Shown here: piece after piece, positions 25,718 to 36,900 of the stretch | Numbering within the stretch: position 1 is the stretch's first letter | How the letters are laid out: every line of letters begins with the position of its first letter | Assembly: GCF_000740895.1 (NCBI RefSeq) | Contig: NC_025260.1 | Coordinates: forward strand, 972,001 to 1,036,000 | Length of the DNA stretch: 64,000 bases | DNA from: Theileria orientalis strain Shintoku | Taxonomy: Eukaryota > Apicomplexa > Aconoidasida > Piroplasmida > Theileriidae | Direction of reading: 5' to 3' | Program-made: the position numbers and the translations under genes | The notes under the pieces: model-generated | The model's database searches: none | Seen by the model: only the letters and a program-made list of their open reading frames with translations | What the model was told of the DNA's origin: nothing

Positions 25718-26041
25718 CATAATGTAGTTTATATTTTTACTTCGATTGTTAACTGTGTATACTTTTAAGTATATATGTGTATACTTTTAAGTATATATGT
25801 GTATACTTTTAAGTATATATGTGTATACTTTTAAGTATATATGTGTACAGTAGATGTCCATACATGAACGTACGTATGTATGTGTATATACATCGGTGTG
25901 TACGTATGTATGTTGTGTGTGTATATACATCTGTGTGTACGTATGTAAGGTGTTTATGCGTAAATCGTTAATTATGTGCATATAAACACACATATATCTG
26001 CAAAAATGAACGTGTTATCTGACTGATAAGGGTGCCGGTTT
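25718..26041. other. Convergent 3' spacer with dinucleotide-rich repeats
   Basis: Spacer between UAP1 (plus) and the 173-residue gene (minus). It holds a 22-bp tandem array at 25755-25846 and then purine/pyrimidine-alternating TGTGTATATACATC / GTACGTATGTATG blocks to about 25960. No gene seen. Confidence 0.6.
25755..25846 (+). repeat. 22-bp tandem repeat (GTGTATACTTTTAAGTATATAT), four copies
   Basis: Four essentially perfect copies of a 22-bp unit that is itself nearly palindromic (ATACTT-TTAAGTAT), followed by TG/TA-alternating sequence. Non-coding. Confidence 0.9.
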
Positions 26042-26563
26042 TCATCTTCGCTGTTTCGGTATGAAGTTCTCCTGATACAGTGATCCGTCAGGCAGGTGAA
26101 CCGGGTGCCTCAGACTCTTGGGCTGGAAGAAGATGTTGTCGAAGTACAGTTTTCGGTTCTCCTCGTTGACCTGCTCGAAGATCTGACCCTTCTTCAAGCC
26201 GTGCTCCTTAATGTAGTTCCTTTCGCAGTAAATGACAAACCGGGGCTCCCTAGGGTCCTCCCCGTCCATGTACACGTCGTCGGTGCTCGGGTCGTAGGGC
26301 AGCACGTCCTCCCTCAGCTCCACAATCGTCCCGTTAGAGTGGCAGTATATGAGGTCGCACAGAAAGTCCCTTTCGTAGTCCACCTGGTCGTCCGGGTTCT
26401 TCTTATTGTACTCGTCAATGATCTTTTTGGCGTCGCTTGGCATGGCCGGCGACCCGTAGAACGGATGAAACCAATACTTGTACCTGTACTCCCCGAGGTA
26501 TCTCGGATTCCTGAATATGTCCCCCTCGTCGCAGACGTCGTCGAGGTACGGTAAATCAACCAT
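26042..26563 (-). CDS. Unrecognised conserved-looking 173-aa protein
   Basis: Single open frame from ATG 26563 to stop at 26042. The protein is rich in Tyr, Asp, Pro and charged residues (KYWFHPFYGSPAMPSD; RDFLCDLIYCHSNGT; KSLRHPVHLPDGSLYQ), with no signal peptide or membrane segment. The composition is that of a soluble globular protein and the codon use matches flanking genes. I do not recognise the family. The frame extends a little above the ATG (DIVENSGDA) to a possible acceptor (ctttcag near 26595), so a short upstream exon cannot be excluded, but no upstream ATG closes in frame that I can see. It has the same strand and a 156-bp gap to the next upstream gene. Confidence 0.7.
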   Translation of the reverse strand: MVDLPYLDDVCDEGDIFRNPRYLGEYRYKYWFHPFYGSPAMPSDAKKIIDEYNKKNPDDQVDYERDFLCDLIYCHSNGTIVELREDVLPYDPSTDDVYMDGEDPREPRFVIYCERNYIKEHGLKKGQIFEQVNEENRKLYFDNIFFQPKSLRHPVHLPDGSLYQENFIPKQRR

Positions 26564-26719
26564 GGCATCTCCCGAGTTTTCAACAATGTCCTCTGAAAGT
26601 AGTTGTGTACTTGAGGTACTGGTGTGTGTGTAACCATTTCATTATGAATATTTGGTATATCAGTGTTTGATGCATAAAAACGGTACAACTAATATCTAGT
26701 TAGCAGAGTTGGCATATTG

Positions 26720-27742
26720 TTAGTGTGGTTTACCTGGGAACGCTTCTCGTATTATTTGCTTTAGTTTTTCGTCCTCTATTGGCTCATCCAGGGGTATTTT
26801 GAAGCTCTGCTTTTCGTCGCTCCTGAATTGCCTTTCAAACTTGTCCACCTTTTCGTCCTTTTCGTGGCTCTTGAGCTCACTCAGAGGCACTGGCTCCTTC
26901 CACGATTTCTTCTTTCCCAGTCCAAAGCCGGCTCCCTTGCCCACGCTGCCGCCTGGCGGTACTATCTGGCCCATCATCGGCGTCGGAGGCTCATCAGACT
27001 CACCCGTTATCATGTAGTCCGTTCCCATTCTGCTGTAGTATCCGCAGCTTCGCGCGTCCATGATCTCAAGGAGTCTGTCCATTGGGTAAGGCTCACAGAA
27101 CCTTTCGTACTTCCTCCTTCCTGGTATGTAAAAGTTGCTGTTCCCCTCGCTGTCGTTGCTACTCTTCCGCCCCGTTGGACAAACTTTAATCGTTCTATCC
27201 GGGTCCAGCGGCTTAAACCTGAATCCTATGTTTCGGAGAAGCGGCGTTGGGTTAAAGGGTATCTCCTCCCTCATGTTCAATACTGTTTTAAAGGGTACGA
27301 TGGAGTTCAAGTCAACCAGTGGAGACACTGGCAGCCTCAGCAGCTGTAAATTGCAGCGAGAGTTCCTAAAGTTGATCTTCCGTATGTCCACGAAGCGATC
27401 ATTGTACTTCTTCCTTCTCTCCCTTACAAGCTGAAATAGCTTCTTCTCCTTGTTGAACCTGTTAATTTTGGCCCTCCTGCTCAAAAAGAGTCGGCAGTCC
27501 CTCTTAGACTTAGGGATAGCTCCATTGAACCCGGTTTCTGGGCTGCGATAAACAACATCATTGTTCAAAAAATCACCGGTTTTCGTAAGAAAAGGTTCAT
27601 TAAAAAAATTATCCAACTGTTTACTAAGTGGAATCCTCGAATTCAGGAAGCAGTGTTTCGAAATTGCGATGCTAGTGGCATTGGAGAAATAATGTGTAGA
27701 GCCTACATGGTATATATTTATAAACTGGTTGTAACTAACCAT
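26720..27742 (-). CDS. Unrecognised 340-aa basic protein, possibly organellar
   Basis: Single open frame, ATG 27742 to stop 26720. The first about 60 residues are poor in acid and contain Ser/Thr/Asn with scattered His/Arg/Lys (THYFSNATSIAISKH), compatible with a mitochondrial presequence. The middle is strongly basic (KKLFQLVRERRKKYND); the C-terminal third has a Gly/Pro-rich patch (PPGGSVGKGAGFGLGKKK) and ends in a charged helix. No family is recognised. A basic organellar protein of ribosome or RNA-processing type is a guess only. It is divergent from the ApiAP2 gene across a 632-bp spacer. Confidence 0.7.
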   Translation of the reverse strand: MVSYNQFINIYHVGSTHYFSNATSIAISKHCFLNSRIPLSKQLDNFFNEPFLTKTGDFLNNDVVYRSPETGFNGAIPKSKRDCRLFLSRRAKINRFNKEKKLFQLVRERRKKYNDRFVDIRKINFRNSRCNLQLLRLPVSPLVDLNSIVPFKTVLNMREEIPFNPTPLLRNIGFRFKPLDPDRTIKVCPTGRKSSNDSEGNSNFYIPGRRKYERFCEPYPMDRLLEIMDARSCGYYSRMGTDYMITGESDEPPTPMMGQIVPPGGSVGKGAGFGLGKKKSWKEPVPLSELKSHEKDEKVDKFERQFRSDEKQSFKIPLDEPIEDEKLKQIIREAFPGKPH

Positions 27743-28374
27743 TTTTGCTGCGATAAATAACTGATATGGTACATGAGATTAGCAAGTATACTAGACTGAG
27801 ATAAATGTAATTGTGAAATGACACAATTGACATTAGAAATTAAATATACATTATTTAACAACTCCTTGTCTGATCTACTGGGTCTTCCCCTGTTAATTTG
27901 GGTGATATTAGGCTAGATTTGGAACTCTACACCTATGAACGCCAATATTAAATGAATGGAGTAAATCCTAACACAAATGAAATATTCTAAAGGGATTGTT
28001 TTTTAAATAAATTTGTGTCCGGTCTTCTATTAATTATTTAAATAAATTAATGCATAAAGCGGATTATTCGATGTTTGTATGTAGTGTAAAGCTAGTCAAG
28101 AGTTTCGCAAAAGATGATTTAATATATATACATAAGTTATTTGAATGATTTGTATTTTTAAAATCGAGTGATTTTTTGTAATATATTTTCAGTTCATTCC
28201 CTAAATTTACCCTTAAAATCGATTATGGACGCCTGTATACTATTCTACTCTTGTTTTAACATTTTAAAATATTCTTTTTATTCACAGTGATTACCTATCG
28301 CATTGTACGTTTATTTTTAACTCTTCCGTTAAAAATGGTAGTCAAATCGCACGTAGTTCGCAGTAAAATTTAAA
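27743..28374. other. AT-rich divergent promoter spacer
   Basis: 632 bp between the minus-strand 340-aa gene and the ApiAP2 gene; AT-rich, with ATATATATAC near 28120 and several poly-T runs. No gene found on either strand. Confidence 0.5.
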
Positions 28375-30516
28375 ATGCCGAATGGAAAGGATTATTACCA
28401 GTATATCCCTCAGTACAATATCCAGGATTGCATAGATAACGGAGTAGATGCGCAAAACTCAACCACGCATCCAGTTTATAAGAATATTCCCTACTATAAT
28501 AACGAGATTAAGTCACTAATGGACAAGACGGAGAGCTATTCCGAGAGCGTAGATGACCTGTATTTCAAGGATAAGTGCCAAAACAGCGTAAACCTCGACT
28601 CGAACCTGATTTACAACGACGGATACCCCTCGTACCGCATGGTCAACACACCGAATCCACGCGTCGTCGAAGTAACGAATAAAACGCCAAGCTCGTCAAG
28701 CGCCTCGTGCGCTGGAACGCCCAGAAACGATAACACAGTGGCCTCGGAAATTGCAAAATTCACCGAGGCGATAAGAGATCTGACATCACGACTGCCAGCG
28801 CCGCCGAGCTCGGACCTTCTGCGCTCAGTTCATCCGACGCTGGCAGTAAAATTGCAGTTGACGTATTTGAAGGCGTACATTCAGAATCAGCAGCTGTTGT
28901 TGGACCTTAAGTCGAAGCTGGACGCGGGGTACGGAGGAAGCGACTACGCCAAGTACTCCGCCAACGCGGTGTTCGAGCCCGAGTTCTATAGCAGCGGAGA
29001 CCAGCGCCCAGTCGTGGAGCTGCGAATGCCGTACCCGCAGCTGGCCAGCCCCGCCCTGACCTCGGACCCGAACATGTGCAACGGCCAGATGAACTACGCG
29101 TACGACGTCGAGCCGGTCGACTACGCCCAGAACGCGCAGTTCGGTCAGATTAACTGCCCACAGCTCACCAACTATCCGAACTTCTACTACCCTCTCGTCC
29201 AGCAGCCCAACTACGCTCTTCCTCAGCTGGCGAACGAGCCCAAGACCAACTACCCGCAACTCACGGACTACCCACAGATCAGCGACGCACAGAGCTACCA
29301 GTACGCAAACGGGAACGGGGCCTACGAGAAGAAGAACTTTGAGTCGAAGTACAGCAAGAGGGCGAAGCGCGACGACAGGCCCGTGGAGAACCCTGCCCTT
29401 CTGCTGCCCGACGACTACAAGGACCGCGTCAAGTACAACAGCGCGAAGAACTCGTTCGTCTCAGTCTACTACAACGCGCTGGGGATCCGCAAGAGGAAGT
29501 CCTTCTCGATAAACAAGTTCGGAACGCACAACGCCCTGAAGCTGGCCATGGACTTTTCGAATCAGCCGTACCTGAAGACGAGCAAGAGCACCCTGAACCG
29601 CCTGAGCGGCGCCTCAGACGCGCGGGCTGCCGAGTCGGAGAACGAGACCATCACGCTCGCGCACAAGGAGCGCGTGCTCGTCAAGAAGGTCTGCGAGCAC
29701 GCGCTGAGCGTGAGCCCGAAGATCTGCGAGGACTTTGAGCTCTTCGAGCTCGCCCTCTCCATGGACCGGGTGCGTGGCCTCGTGTACAGCCTCGGCGCAA
29801 ACCTGTGGATGTGCATCTACTACAAGGACTCGCGGCGCCACTTCCAGTGCTACAAGGTGGAGGAGCACGGCTTCGTCATGAGCTACCAGCTGGGCAGGTC
29901 CTTCTTCGAAAAGAACCCGAAGATCACGCGCTCGAAGCTCTCAGGCGTCCTCTCCTACTGGATCGACCCGGTGCCCACGAAGACGCTCGTGATCATCTTC
30001 AAGGTGGGCACCAACTTGCTCATCGACTTCAGCATCGAGGACAGGAACACGATCTTGGTCAAGGCCGCGCCTCCGAGGGGCACGGGCAGCAGGAACGGCT
30101 CCGCCGCGTCCTCGCGGTCCAAGGCCCAAAAGCTCAGCTCCGACTCCCAGATTTACGTCGGCCGCTTCGAGCTGGAGGTGTACGGCGGCTTCCTGCAGGC
30201 CAAGAAGGCTTCCCAGGACTGGTTTTCTCACGTCAAAAGCTCCCACTTCAGCGGGAACATGGACTGGAGCCGCAGGTACAAGACCGCCACTGAGAACGGC
30301 GAGAACTTCATCGTGGACAACACCATCGACCAGGGCTCTGCGATATACAGGCTCGGCTTCATGTACTACGACCACTCCAACAAGATGTGGGTCGTCGTGA
30401 ACAAGAGTCATCACATGTTGTTTTCCGCCGACGAGCTCGGCCACCGCGAGTCCAAGAAGCAGGCTCTGACCCTCAGACAGCAGCACATTGTGACTTCTAA
30501 AATTAACTCCATGTAA
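28375..30516 (+). CDS. ApiAP2 DNA-binding factor with one clear and three probable AP2 folds
   Basis: Single exon, 713 aa. Residues about 354-405 give a clear AP2 domain: a strand with KNSFVSVYYNALGIRKRKSF, then INKFGTHNALKLAMDF, the usual three strands plus amphipathic helix with the conserved Gly and Ala. Three further segments have the same plan. These are about 462-512 (RGLVYSLGANLWMCIYY then VEEHGFVMSYQLGRSFFE); about 521-620, in which the strands (LSGVLSYWIDP) are separated by a Ser/Arg-rich insert from the helix (EVYGGFLQAKKASQDWF); and about 656-705 (YRLGFMYYDHSNKMWVVV then FSADELGHRESKKQA). The N-terminal half is Tyr/Asn/Pro-rich and probably disordered. ApiAP2 proteins are the main sequence-specific transcription factors of Apicomplexa. 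Which target this one has cannot be told from sequence. Domain 1 is seen clearly; domains 2-4 are my pattern reading. Confidence 0.82.
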   Translation: MPNGKDYYQYIPQYNIQDCIDNGVDAQNSTTHPVYKNIPYYNNEIKSLMDKTESYSESVDDLYFKDKCQNSVNLDSNLIYNDGYPSYRMVNTPNPRVVEVTNKTPSSSSASCAGTPRNDNTVASEIAKFTEAIRDLTSRLPAPPSSDLLRSVHPTLAVKLQLTYLKAYIQNQQLLLDLKSKLDAGYGGSDYAKYSANAVFEPEFYSSGDQRPVVELRMPYPQLASPALTSDPNMCNGQMNYAYDVEPVDYAQNAQFGQINCPQLTNYPNFYYPLVQQPNYALPQLANEPKTNYPQLTDYPQISDAQSYQYANGNGAYEKKNFESKYSKRAKRDDRPVENPALLLPDDYKDRVKYNSAKNSFVSVYYNALGIRKRKSFSINKFGTHNALKLAMDFSNQPYLKTSKSTLNRLSGASDARAAESENETITLAHKERVLVKKVCEHALSVSPKICEDFELFELALSMDRVRGLVYSLGANLWMCIYYKDSRRHFQCYKVEEHGFVMSYQLGRSFFEKNPKITRSKLSGVLSYWIDPVPTKTLVIIFKVGTNLLIDFSIEDRNTILVKAAPPRGTGSRNGSAASSRSKAQKLSSDSQIYVGRFELEVYGGFLQAKKASQDWFSHVKSSHFSGNMDWSRRYKTATENGENFIVDNTIDQGSAIYRLGFMYYDHSNKMWVVVNKSHHMLFSADELGHRESKKQALTLRQQHIVTSKINSM

Positions 30517-31018
30517 TCGACACACTCTTCTACACACTAATTTTACCACTCATTTACACATTTGCTTGCCTATTTGAATTGCTAATTTACACGCTCATTT
30601 ACATTGATTTACGCAATCTACAAATAATAGTCATCGCATACATTCCTGAGATAAATAGTAACAGCTAGTAGTGGAAAATCCCTTTCATAGTTAAGATGAT
30701 CAGTATCAAAGGCAGTAGCTAACGTCTACATTATAATTAAGCAGTTAAAAAGTCTACATTATAATAAAGCAGTAGGTAACGACTAAATTATAATAAAGCA
30801 GTAGCTAACGTGTACGTTTATAATCGATAAATTACTACATTATAAATGGTCAACGTGGTTATTTATCTTCCTGAGTTAAATGCTTATCTTCAAATAATAC
30901 TTGTACCCGTGCGGTTCCAGAACGCACATAGTATCGTAGGTCTAATCGTGTGCGTGTCGTGAATAACTGAAGGCGTAAAGTCGGACGGGGTGGGCAACGT
31001 CGCAAGAGATGGCGGAAG
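30517..31018. other. Convergent 3' spacer with CTACATTATAATAAAGCAGT repeats
   Basis: About 500 bp between the stops of the ApiAP2 gene and PEPCK. At 30718-30845 a unit of about 33-35 bp (ctacattataataaagcagtagctaacgt-like) recurs three to four times imperfectly. No gene seen. Confidence 0.55.
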
Positions 31019-33334
31019 TCAGGCCTGCGTGAGCTTGGGCTCCCCCCTGAGAATCAGGGAGTTGGCCCTGCTCCTGTACTGGTTGAAGTTCTTGACGAAC
31101 TTCGCAGCCACAGTCTCCACCTGCTGCAGGTAGTGCTCCCTGTCAGGCCAGCTCAGCTGCTGGTTCAGCACCTCCCTGGGGACGCCGTTGACGTTCCTCG
31201 GGACCAGGATGCCGAAGTACGGCATGACGTCGAAGTCCTTGGGGTCCCTGCTGATCTCGTCGTTGTTGATCGCGTCGACGATTCTTCGCGAGTACTTGAG
31301 CGGGATTCTCCTGCCGTTCGGCGAGTCTATGCTGCCTCCTATCCAGCCCGTGTTGAGCAGCCACACCCTGATGTTTCCGTTGAAGCCGCTGAAGTCCAAG
31401 GAGCTGTTGTTGGCTCCAGGGTTACTCGGGTTCTCGAAATTGGCTTTGTTGTCAATGTTGTTCACCCTACCGGGGTCGTCGTTGCCACCAACACTGTCGG
31501 CACCGAGGCTCGCCTTATCCAAGTTCATGCCGTCAAGGTTGGCGGCGTCGGCACCCAACACCTCCTCGGGGCCGGAGCTCACTCCTGCCGGGACTTCCTT
31601 GGTCTTTCCTCCGCTCAGCTTCTCGTACAGCAGATCCGCGTACACCAGCGGCGACAGCGCCAGGAAGGGCCCTGCGTAGCACGCCGAGAATGTCGCCGTC
31701 GGCTTGTTAACTCCTATCTCCGTGCCCACCATCTTCGTCGTGTAGCCTGAGACGAAGTGGTATATTGCCTGGGACGTGTTAAGCAGACTCACTGGCGGGA
31801 GCGCTCCGAATGCGTCGCAGGTGAGGAAGATCACGTTGTTGGGGTGGTTGTTCACCAGTGCGGGCAGCTTCACGTTCTTGATGAACTCGAGCGGGTACGC
31901 GCACCTCGTGTTCTCCGTTATGCTCACGTCCTTGTAGTCGACCACCTTGTTCGTTTCGTCGAGCACCACGTTTTCCAGCACTGAGCCGAACTTGATTGCG
32001 TCGAATATCTCAGGCTCGTGGTCCTTGCTGAGGTCCTTGCACTTTGCGTAGCAGCCTCCCTCGATGTTGAAGACTCCGCGGTCCGTCCACACGTGCTCGT
32101 CGTCTCCTATAAGGAGCCTGTTTGGCTCAGTGGAGAGCGTCGTCTTTCCCGTGCCGCTGAGTCCGAAGAAGAGCGTCACGTTCCCGCTTGCGTCCACGTT
32201 GCATGAGCTGTGCAGCGGCAGCAGCCCCTTCTGCGGCAGGATGTACATCATCAGCGTAAGGATTCCCTTTTTCATCTCTCCTGCGTACTCCGAGCCCAGG
32301 ATGATCATCTCCATGCTCGTGTAGTTGATGCATATCGACGTGTTGCTCGTCACTCCTGGTATCGAGGGCTTCGCGTCGCACGGCCCTGCGTTGTAGATCG
32401 TGAAGTCCGGCTTAAAGTCCTTCAGCTCATCTTGACTTGGCACTATCAGCAGGTTGTGCATGAAGAGCGCGTGGTAGGCTCTTATGCTTACCACGCGCAC
32501 CTTAAGCCTGTGGTCTGGGTCCCAGCCTGCGAATGCGTCCGTGACATATATTCTCTCGTTCGTGTTTATGAAGTCTACTGCCAACTTCTTGTTCATGTTG
32601 AAGCTCTCCAGGTCTATTGGTATGTTAACTGAGTCCCACCACACTGTGTCTCTAGTGTTATCGTCCAAAACGGTCCTCTTGTCCAGGGGTGACCTGCCCG
32701 TCTTCTCACCTACAATTTCGTGTATTAGCCATCCCAATGACGCCATATATCTATCAAAGATGGTTAATCTATCCTCTACGTACTAATACTATGCGTGTTT
32801 ACACATTTGTGTCACTAATCGTTAACTTAAAGGTACACACTGGGCTACGTGTGTTAATAGCTGCCATGAATAATTATATGGACCATTAAAATAGCCGCAA
32901 TTTGTATCATATCAGTAAATATCTATTGTATGAATTTGTGTCCATTATTTGTGTACCTGATAGGCAAGAAAGGGCCCCCGTGGATGTCAACTCCGTGTGG
33001 GCCTCGAAGCGCAGAGCGTGATGGTAAAGCAGGGGAATGCAACTGTTGTGTAAAACCTTAGATTCGTCGATTTTACCCTAAAAACACGTGAGTGTGGATC
33101 GAAACAGGGACTTACGTATGGTCCATCTTCACTGGTTTTGAGCGTCGTCTTGACTGGGGCTAGGAAATCTTCTGCCGAAGTTTCAAGCTTTTCCGGAACC
33201 AATTGGTTTTCCTTCTTATCACTCACACCTTGGGTCAGGTCTGGGTTCTTTGGCCCGGATATGTTCAGGCCGTTGACCTTATCCAAAAGAACGTTATAGT
33301 GAGGTACGTTAGTATTAACAGTAACCTTCGCCAT
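31019..33334 (-). CDS. PEPCK: Phosphoenolpyruvate carboxykinase (ATP)
   Basis: Two exons: 33334-33116 and 32773-31019 (phase 0; donor TAC|GTAAGT, acceptor gtagag|GAT); 1974 nt, 657 aa. ATP-PEPCK signatures are present: the P-loop [11 protein letters not shown] near residue 276, [21 protein letters not shown], and [11 protein letters not shown]. It interconverts oxaloacetate + ATP and PEP + CO2 in the cytosol, linking glycolysis to the TCA cycle by CO2 fixation or gluconeogenesis. It is about 75 residues longer than usual because a Gly/Asn/Asp-rich insert (residues about 460-532) separates the YEKLSG element from [12 protein letters not shown]. The N-terminal 73-residue exon is also variable. 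Choosing ATG 32746 alone would miss in-frame upstream residues DRLTIFDRY. It is divergent from DIS3. Confidence 0.93.
32774..33115 (-). other. PEPCK intron
   Basis: 342-nt intron separating the variable N-terminal exon from the catalytic body. AT-rich, nothing else seen inside. Confidence 0.65.
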
Positions 33335-33993
33335 TTTAATGTGTAATATCGTTTATTGGTCGAATTTGGAATTGTTAATTGTCCGAAGCAATGTATCTAT
33401 CACTGTTCCATTCAGCTAGCGATGAAATTGAATCGTTAGAGTCCGAAACCAATAGATGTGTTTGTTTGATAAGAATTAGGAAAACTTATCTAAAAGTAAG
33501 CTGCATACTTTAAAATTGTATACAAATTTGTCAAGAACTTTATGTGTGAACATTTTATATCCCATGTGCTTAATTAAACACTGAAACCAGGATTGCAACC
33601 TCGACAAAATATTTCAAAGTAACTTGCGGCTTTGTACAATTAAGGATCGAATCAGAAATATATAGATAATATATTTCTGTGTATTTTAACTAATTTATGT
33701 CGGTAAAAATATGTTAATTTCTGTTGGAAATACGGCAGCGTTGTTAAGTCCTGCACCTAATTTCCAAAAAAGCTTTTGGTTGAATTTAAAATCGGTTTGG
33801 GATTTATTTTGGTAAAAAATACTGAGTGAATATTAGGATTGACACTACATTGGATCTTCCACCGATTTAAGGCCCTACTGGTGTACAACCCGAGAGCTAT
33901 GACAAAATGTCGACTTTCACTACAAACCTTAATATTAGTTATCGCAATGTATTTAAAGATTAATTGTATATATAAACAAGTTTATGTGTGGTG
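33335..33993. other. AT-rich divergent spacer (PEPCK / DIS3)
   Basis: 659 bp holding both promoters. AT-rich with ATATATAGATAATATAT near 33658. No gene found. Confidence 0.5.
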
Positions 33994-36900
33994 ATGTTTC
34001 ATTATTCTACGGTTTCGGACCTTTCTGTATCCTCTTGCGTGAGGCGATTTTGGAAGGTGTCCGGAAAATCTAACCTGAAAAGAGTGGTTAGAGAAGTATA
34101 TTTCAGATCAGATATTGGATGCGGTGTTGACAGTTGTAAATCTTGCTTTAGATCCGAGTCCCAGGGTAGTTTCCCCCAATTTACATACGCCTTAGGTACG
34201 CTGGATTCTAGCTCTCCGATCCTGATCCTAACGATAGAGGTATTTACGAAACATTTTGACGTGTGTGAGAAATACCTAAGAAACTGTGTGATTCCCGCCA
34301 CCGTCTCCAACGAAATTAGGAGAAGGAGCCTGAATGTATACGGTTGCCTGAAAAAACTGATAGAGCGCTCAGATTTTGGAGGATATTACATATTTTCCAA
34401 CGAAAACTTCAAGGACACGTATGTAGCGGAGAGGGTTGGTGAGAGTGTGATAGATAGGGACAACAGAGCCATATACGAGTGCGCCCATTGGTACTGCAAA
34501 CACCTACAGAACCAGAACATATACCTAGTGACCGTGCCGAATTCCAGCCTCTATAATAGTTAGTTTTTATGTAAATTGTCTATGCTTCAGTAAATAATGT
34601 ATATTAAAGGCCGTGTTTGTGAAGTGTGTGATTTATAATAATTGTTAGACGACGATGGTGTGTGTGACGTTGAGGTGGAGAGACCGAGTAACCTGAAGGT
34701 AGTGAGTCTGCATGAGTTGTGTGATCTGTTCCCATCGAGGTTCGAAGGAATGATGGAGCAGCTGCCCGCGAAAAGCTCGGAACCAGCGACCGGGGGCACC
34801 GAAAGGGGAGTATACCCAGCTCATCTGTCCGAGCCGGAAATCCACGAGGGAATAGAGAAAGGCAAGCTCTTCGTGGGAGTGTTGCACATGTACATCGGCT
34901 CCTACCAGAGAGGCTACGTGGCATGCGGCAAGGAGGAGTTCAAAGTCACCTCGCTGCTGAACCTTAACAGAGCCCTAGACAACGACCAAGTGGTGATAGA
35001 ACTGGTTAGTTCAGCCGACAGCGCGAATGAAGAGGGACCCAGTGAGCACCCGGAGGACAAGGTGGGCACCGAGGAGTTAGACGTGAGCGTCGTGGATGGA
35101 CACATGGAGCCGGAGCAGTTCAAGGTGCTCAAGAGGGAGTGCAGAGTCGTGGCAATCCTGAAGACGGGAAGGAGAGAGTTTTGCGGCAGCCTGCTTCCCC
35201 TGGAAAATGTTCAGGCAGAAGGGTACACAGAGCGCATGTTTGTGCCAGTCGACGCAAGAATACCCTTCGTGTCAATAGAAACGAGAAGGTCGAAGCAGCT
35301 GGACAATAAGAGAATAGTGGTGAGAATTGACAGCTGGGATAGGTTCTCGAGAAGGCCACAAGGACACTGGATAGAGATCATAGGAGATATAGACAACAGA
35401 GACGTGGAATCGAAGGTGATACTGAGAGAGCACGAGGTGATCACGGAGGATTTTAGCCTTAAGTCGTACAAGGAGCTCAACGAAGTGGCGCACAAGCTGA
35501 TTAAGCCGAAAAACGCGAAGCATCCAAGGCAGGGCCCCAGCGGGGAAATGGAAGTGGACATGGAGAGCAATTTCGGAGACATACACATGGATAGTAATTT
35601 TGGAGATTTGAACGTGGACCCAGATTTTGACGTGGGACTTGACAGAGTTGTGAACGCAGACGCTGATAAGCACGTGTACTCGTCCGCCGCAGCATATGAC
35701 CTGGTCATCGATAAGCAGACTCTGGAGAGGAGAGTCGACTACAGGAACGAGCTGGTGTTTAGCGTTGACCCGCCGGGATGCGAGGACATTGACGACGCCC
35801 TGGGATGCAAGACTCTGAAGAACGGCAACTTTGAAGTGTCGGTGCACATAGCGGACGTGACGCATTTCGTCCACGAGGGATCGAACCTGGACAGAGAAGC
35901 ATCGCAGCGATGCACGACGGTGTACCTGGTGGATCGAAGGACTGATATGCTTCCAAAGTTACTCACCACGAATCTGTGCTCACTAATGTAAGAAATAGCC
36001 ACTGCTACTAGTAGTATTGGTATTACGGCTACAATTACCACTACTACTATTAGTATTATTATTACTACTACTATTACTACTATTACCACTACTATTATTA
36101 TTATTATTGGATATTAGTTGTGCCAATAGTTTTAATTACTGGATAATAATGATTGTCATAGGGAGAACGTGAACAGGCTTACCTTTTCTGTGTACTGGGA
36201 AATAGACCCGAATGGTTTAATACTTAACACGTGGTTTTCGAAGTCAGTTATTAGGAGTAGAAGGGCATTGTCGTATAAACAAGCACAGGACTTGATCGAC
36301 TCCAATTACAGGTAACTTATATGTGTCTATCGACAATATTGGTAAATTAAGAGCTTATTGAATATGAATCAGTAACTGCATGGCTAAAAGTTTAAAAAAT
36401 ATGTAGCGACGAAATGTGTGTTGCACTGAGGAACCTTAACAACATTGCAAAGATACTGAGGAAGCAGAGGATGAAGCGAGGAGCAGTGGAGCTGGAGTCG
36501 TCGGAAGTAAAGTTCGAGTTCGACGTCGAAAAGGTGCAGAACCTGGAGTCGTACAAGACGTACGACACGAACAAGATGATCGAGGAGTTCATGCTGCTGG
36601 CTAACATTTCAGTGGCGACGAAGATCTACGACCGGTTCCCCAAGTTCGCACTGCTGAGGATACACCCGCCGCCCTTCGAGGAGAAGCTGAACGAGCTGAA
36701 GCGGACGCTGCAGCAGCAGGGCTTCCAGGACTTCAAGTACGGCAACTCGAAGCAGCTGAACGAGTCGCTCGACAGCCTCGGGAGCTCGAAGGCGGACAAG
36801 TTCGTGAGCGCGGCAAAAATACTTACCACGAGGACGATGTCGCAGGCGCTCTACAGAAACAGCAATGACCTGAGCGACGAGGAGTTTCGCCACTACGGCC

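Noticed and set aside
26096..26554. 152-codon plus-strand frame opposite the 173-aa gene
   Set aside because: V/L/R-biased shadow; the minus-strand frame has the ordinary protein composition.
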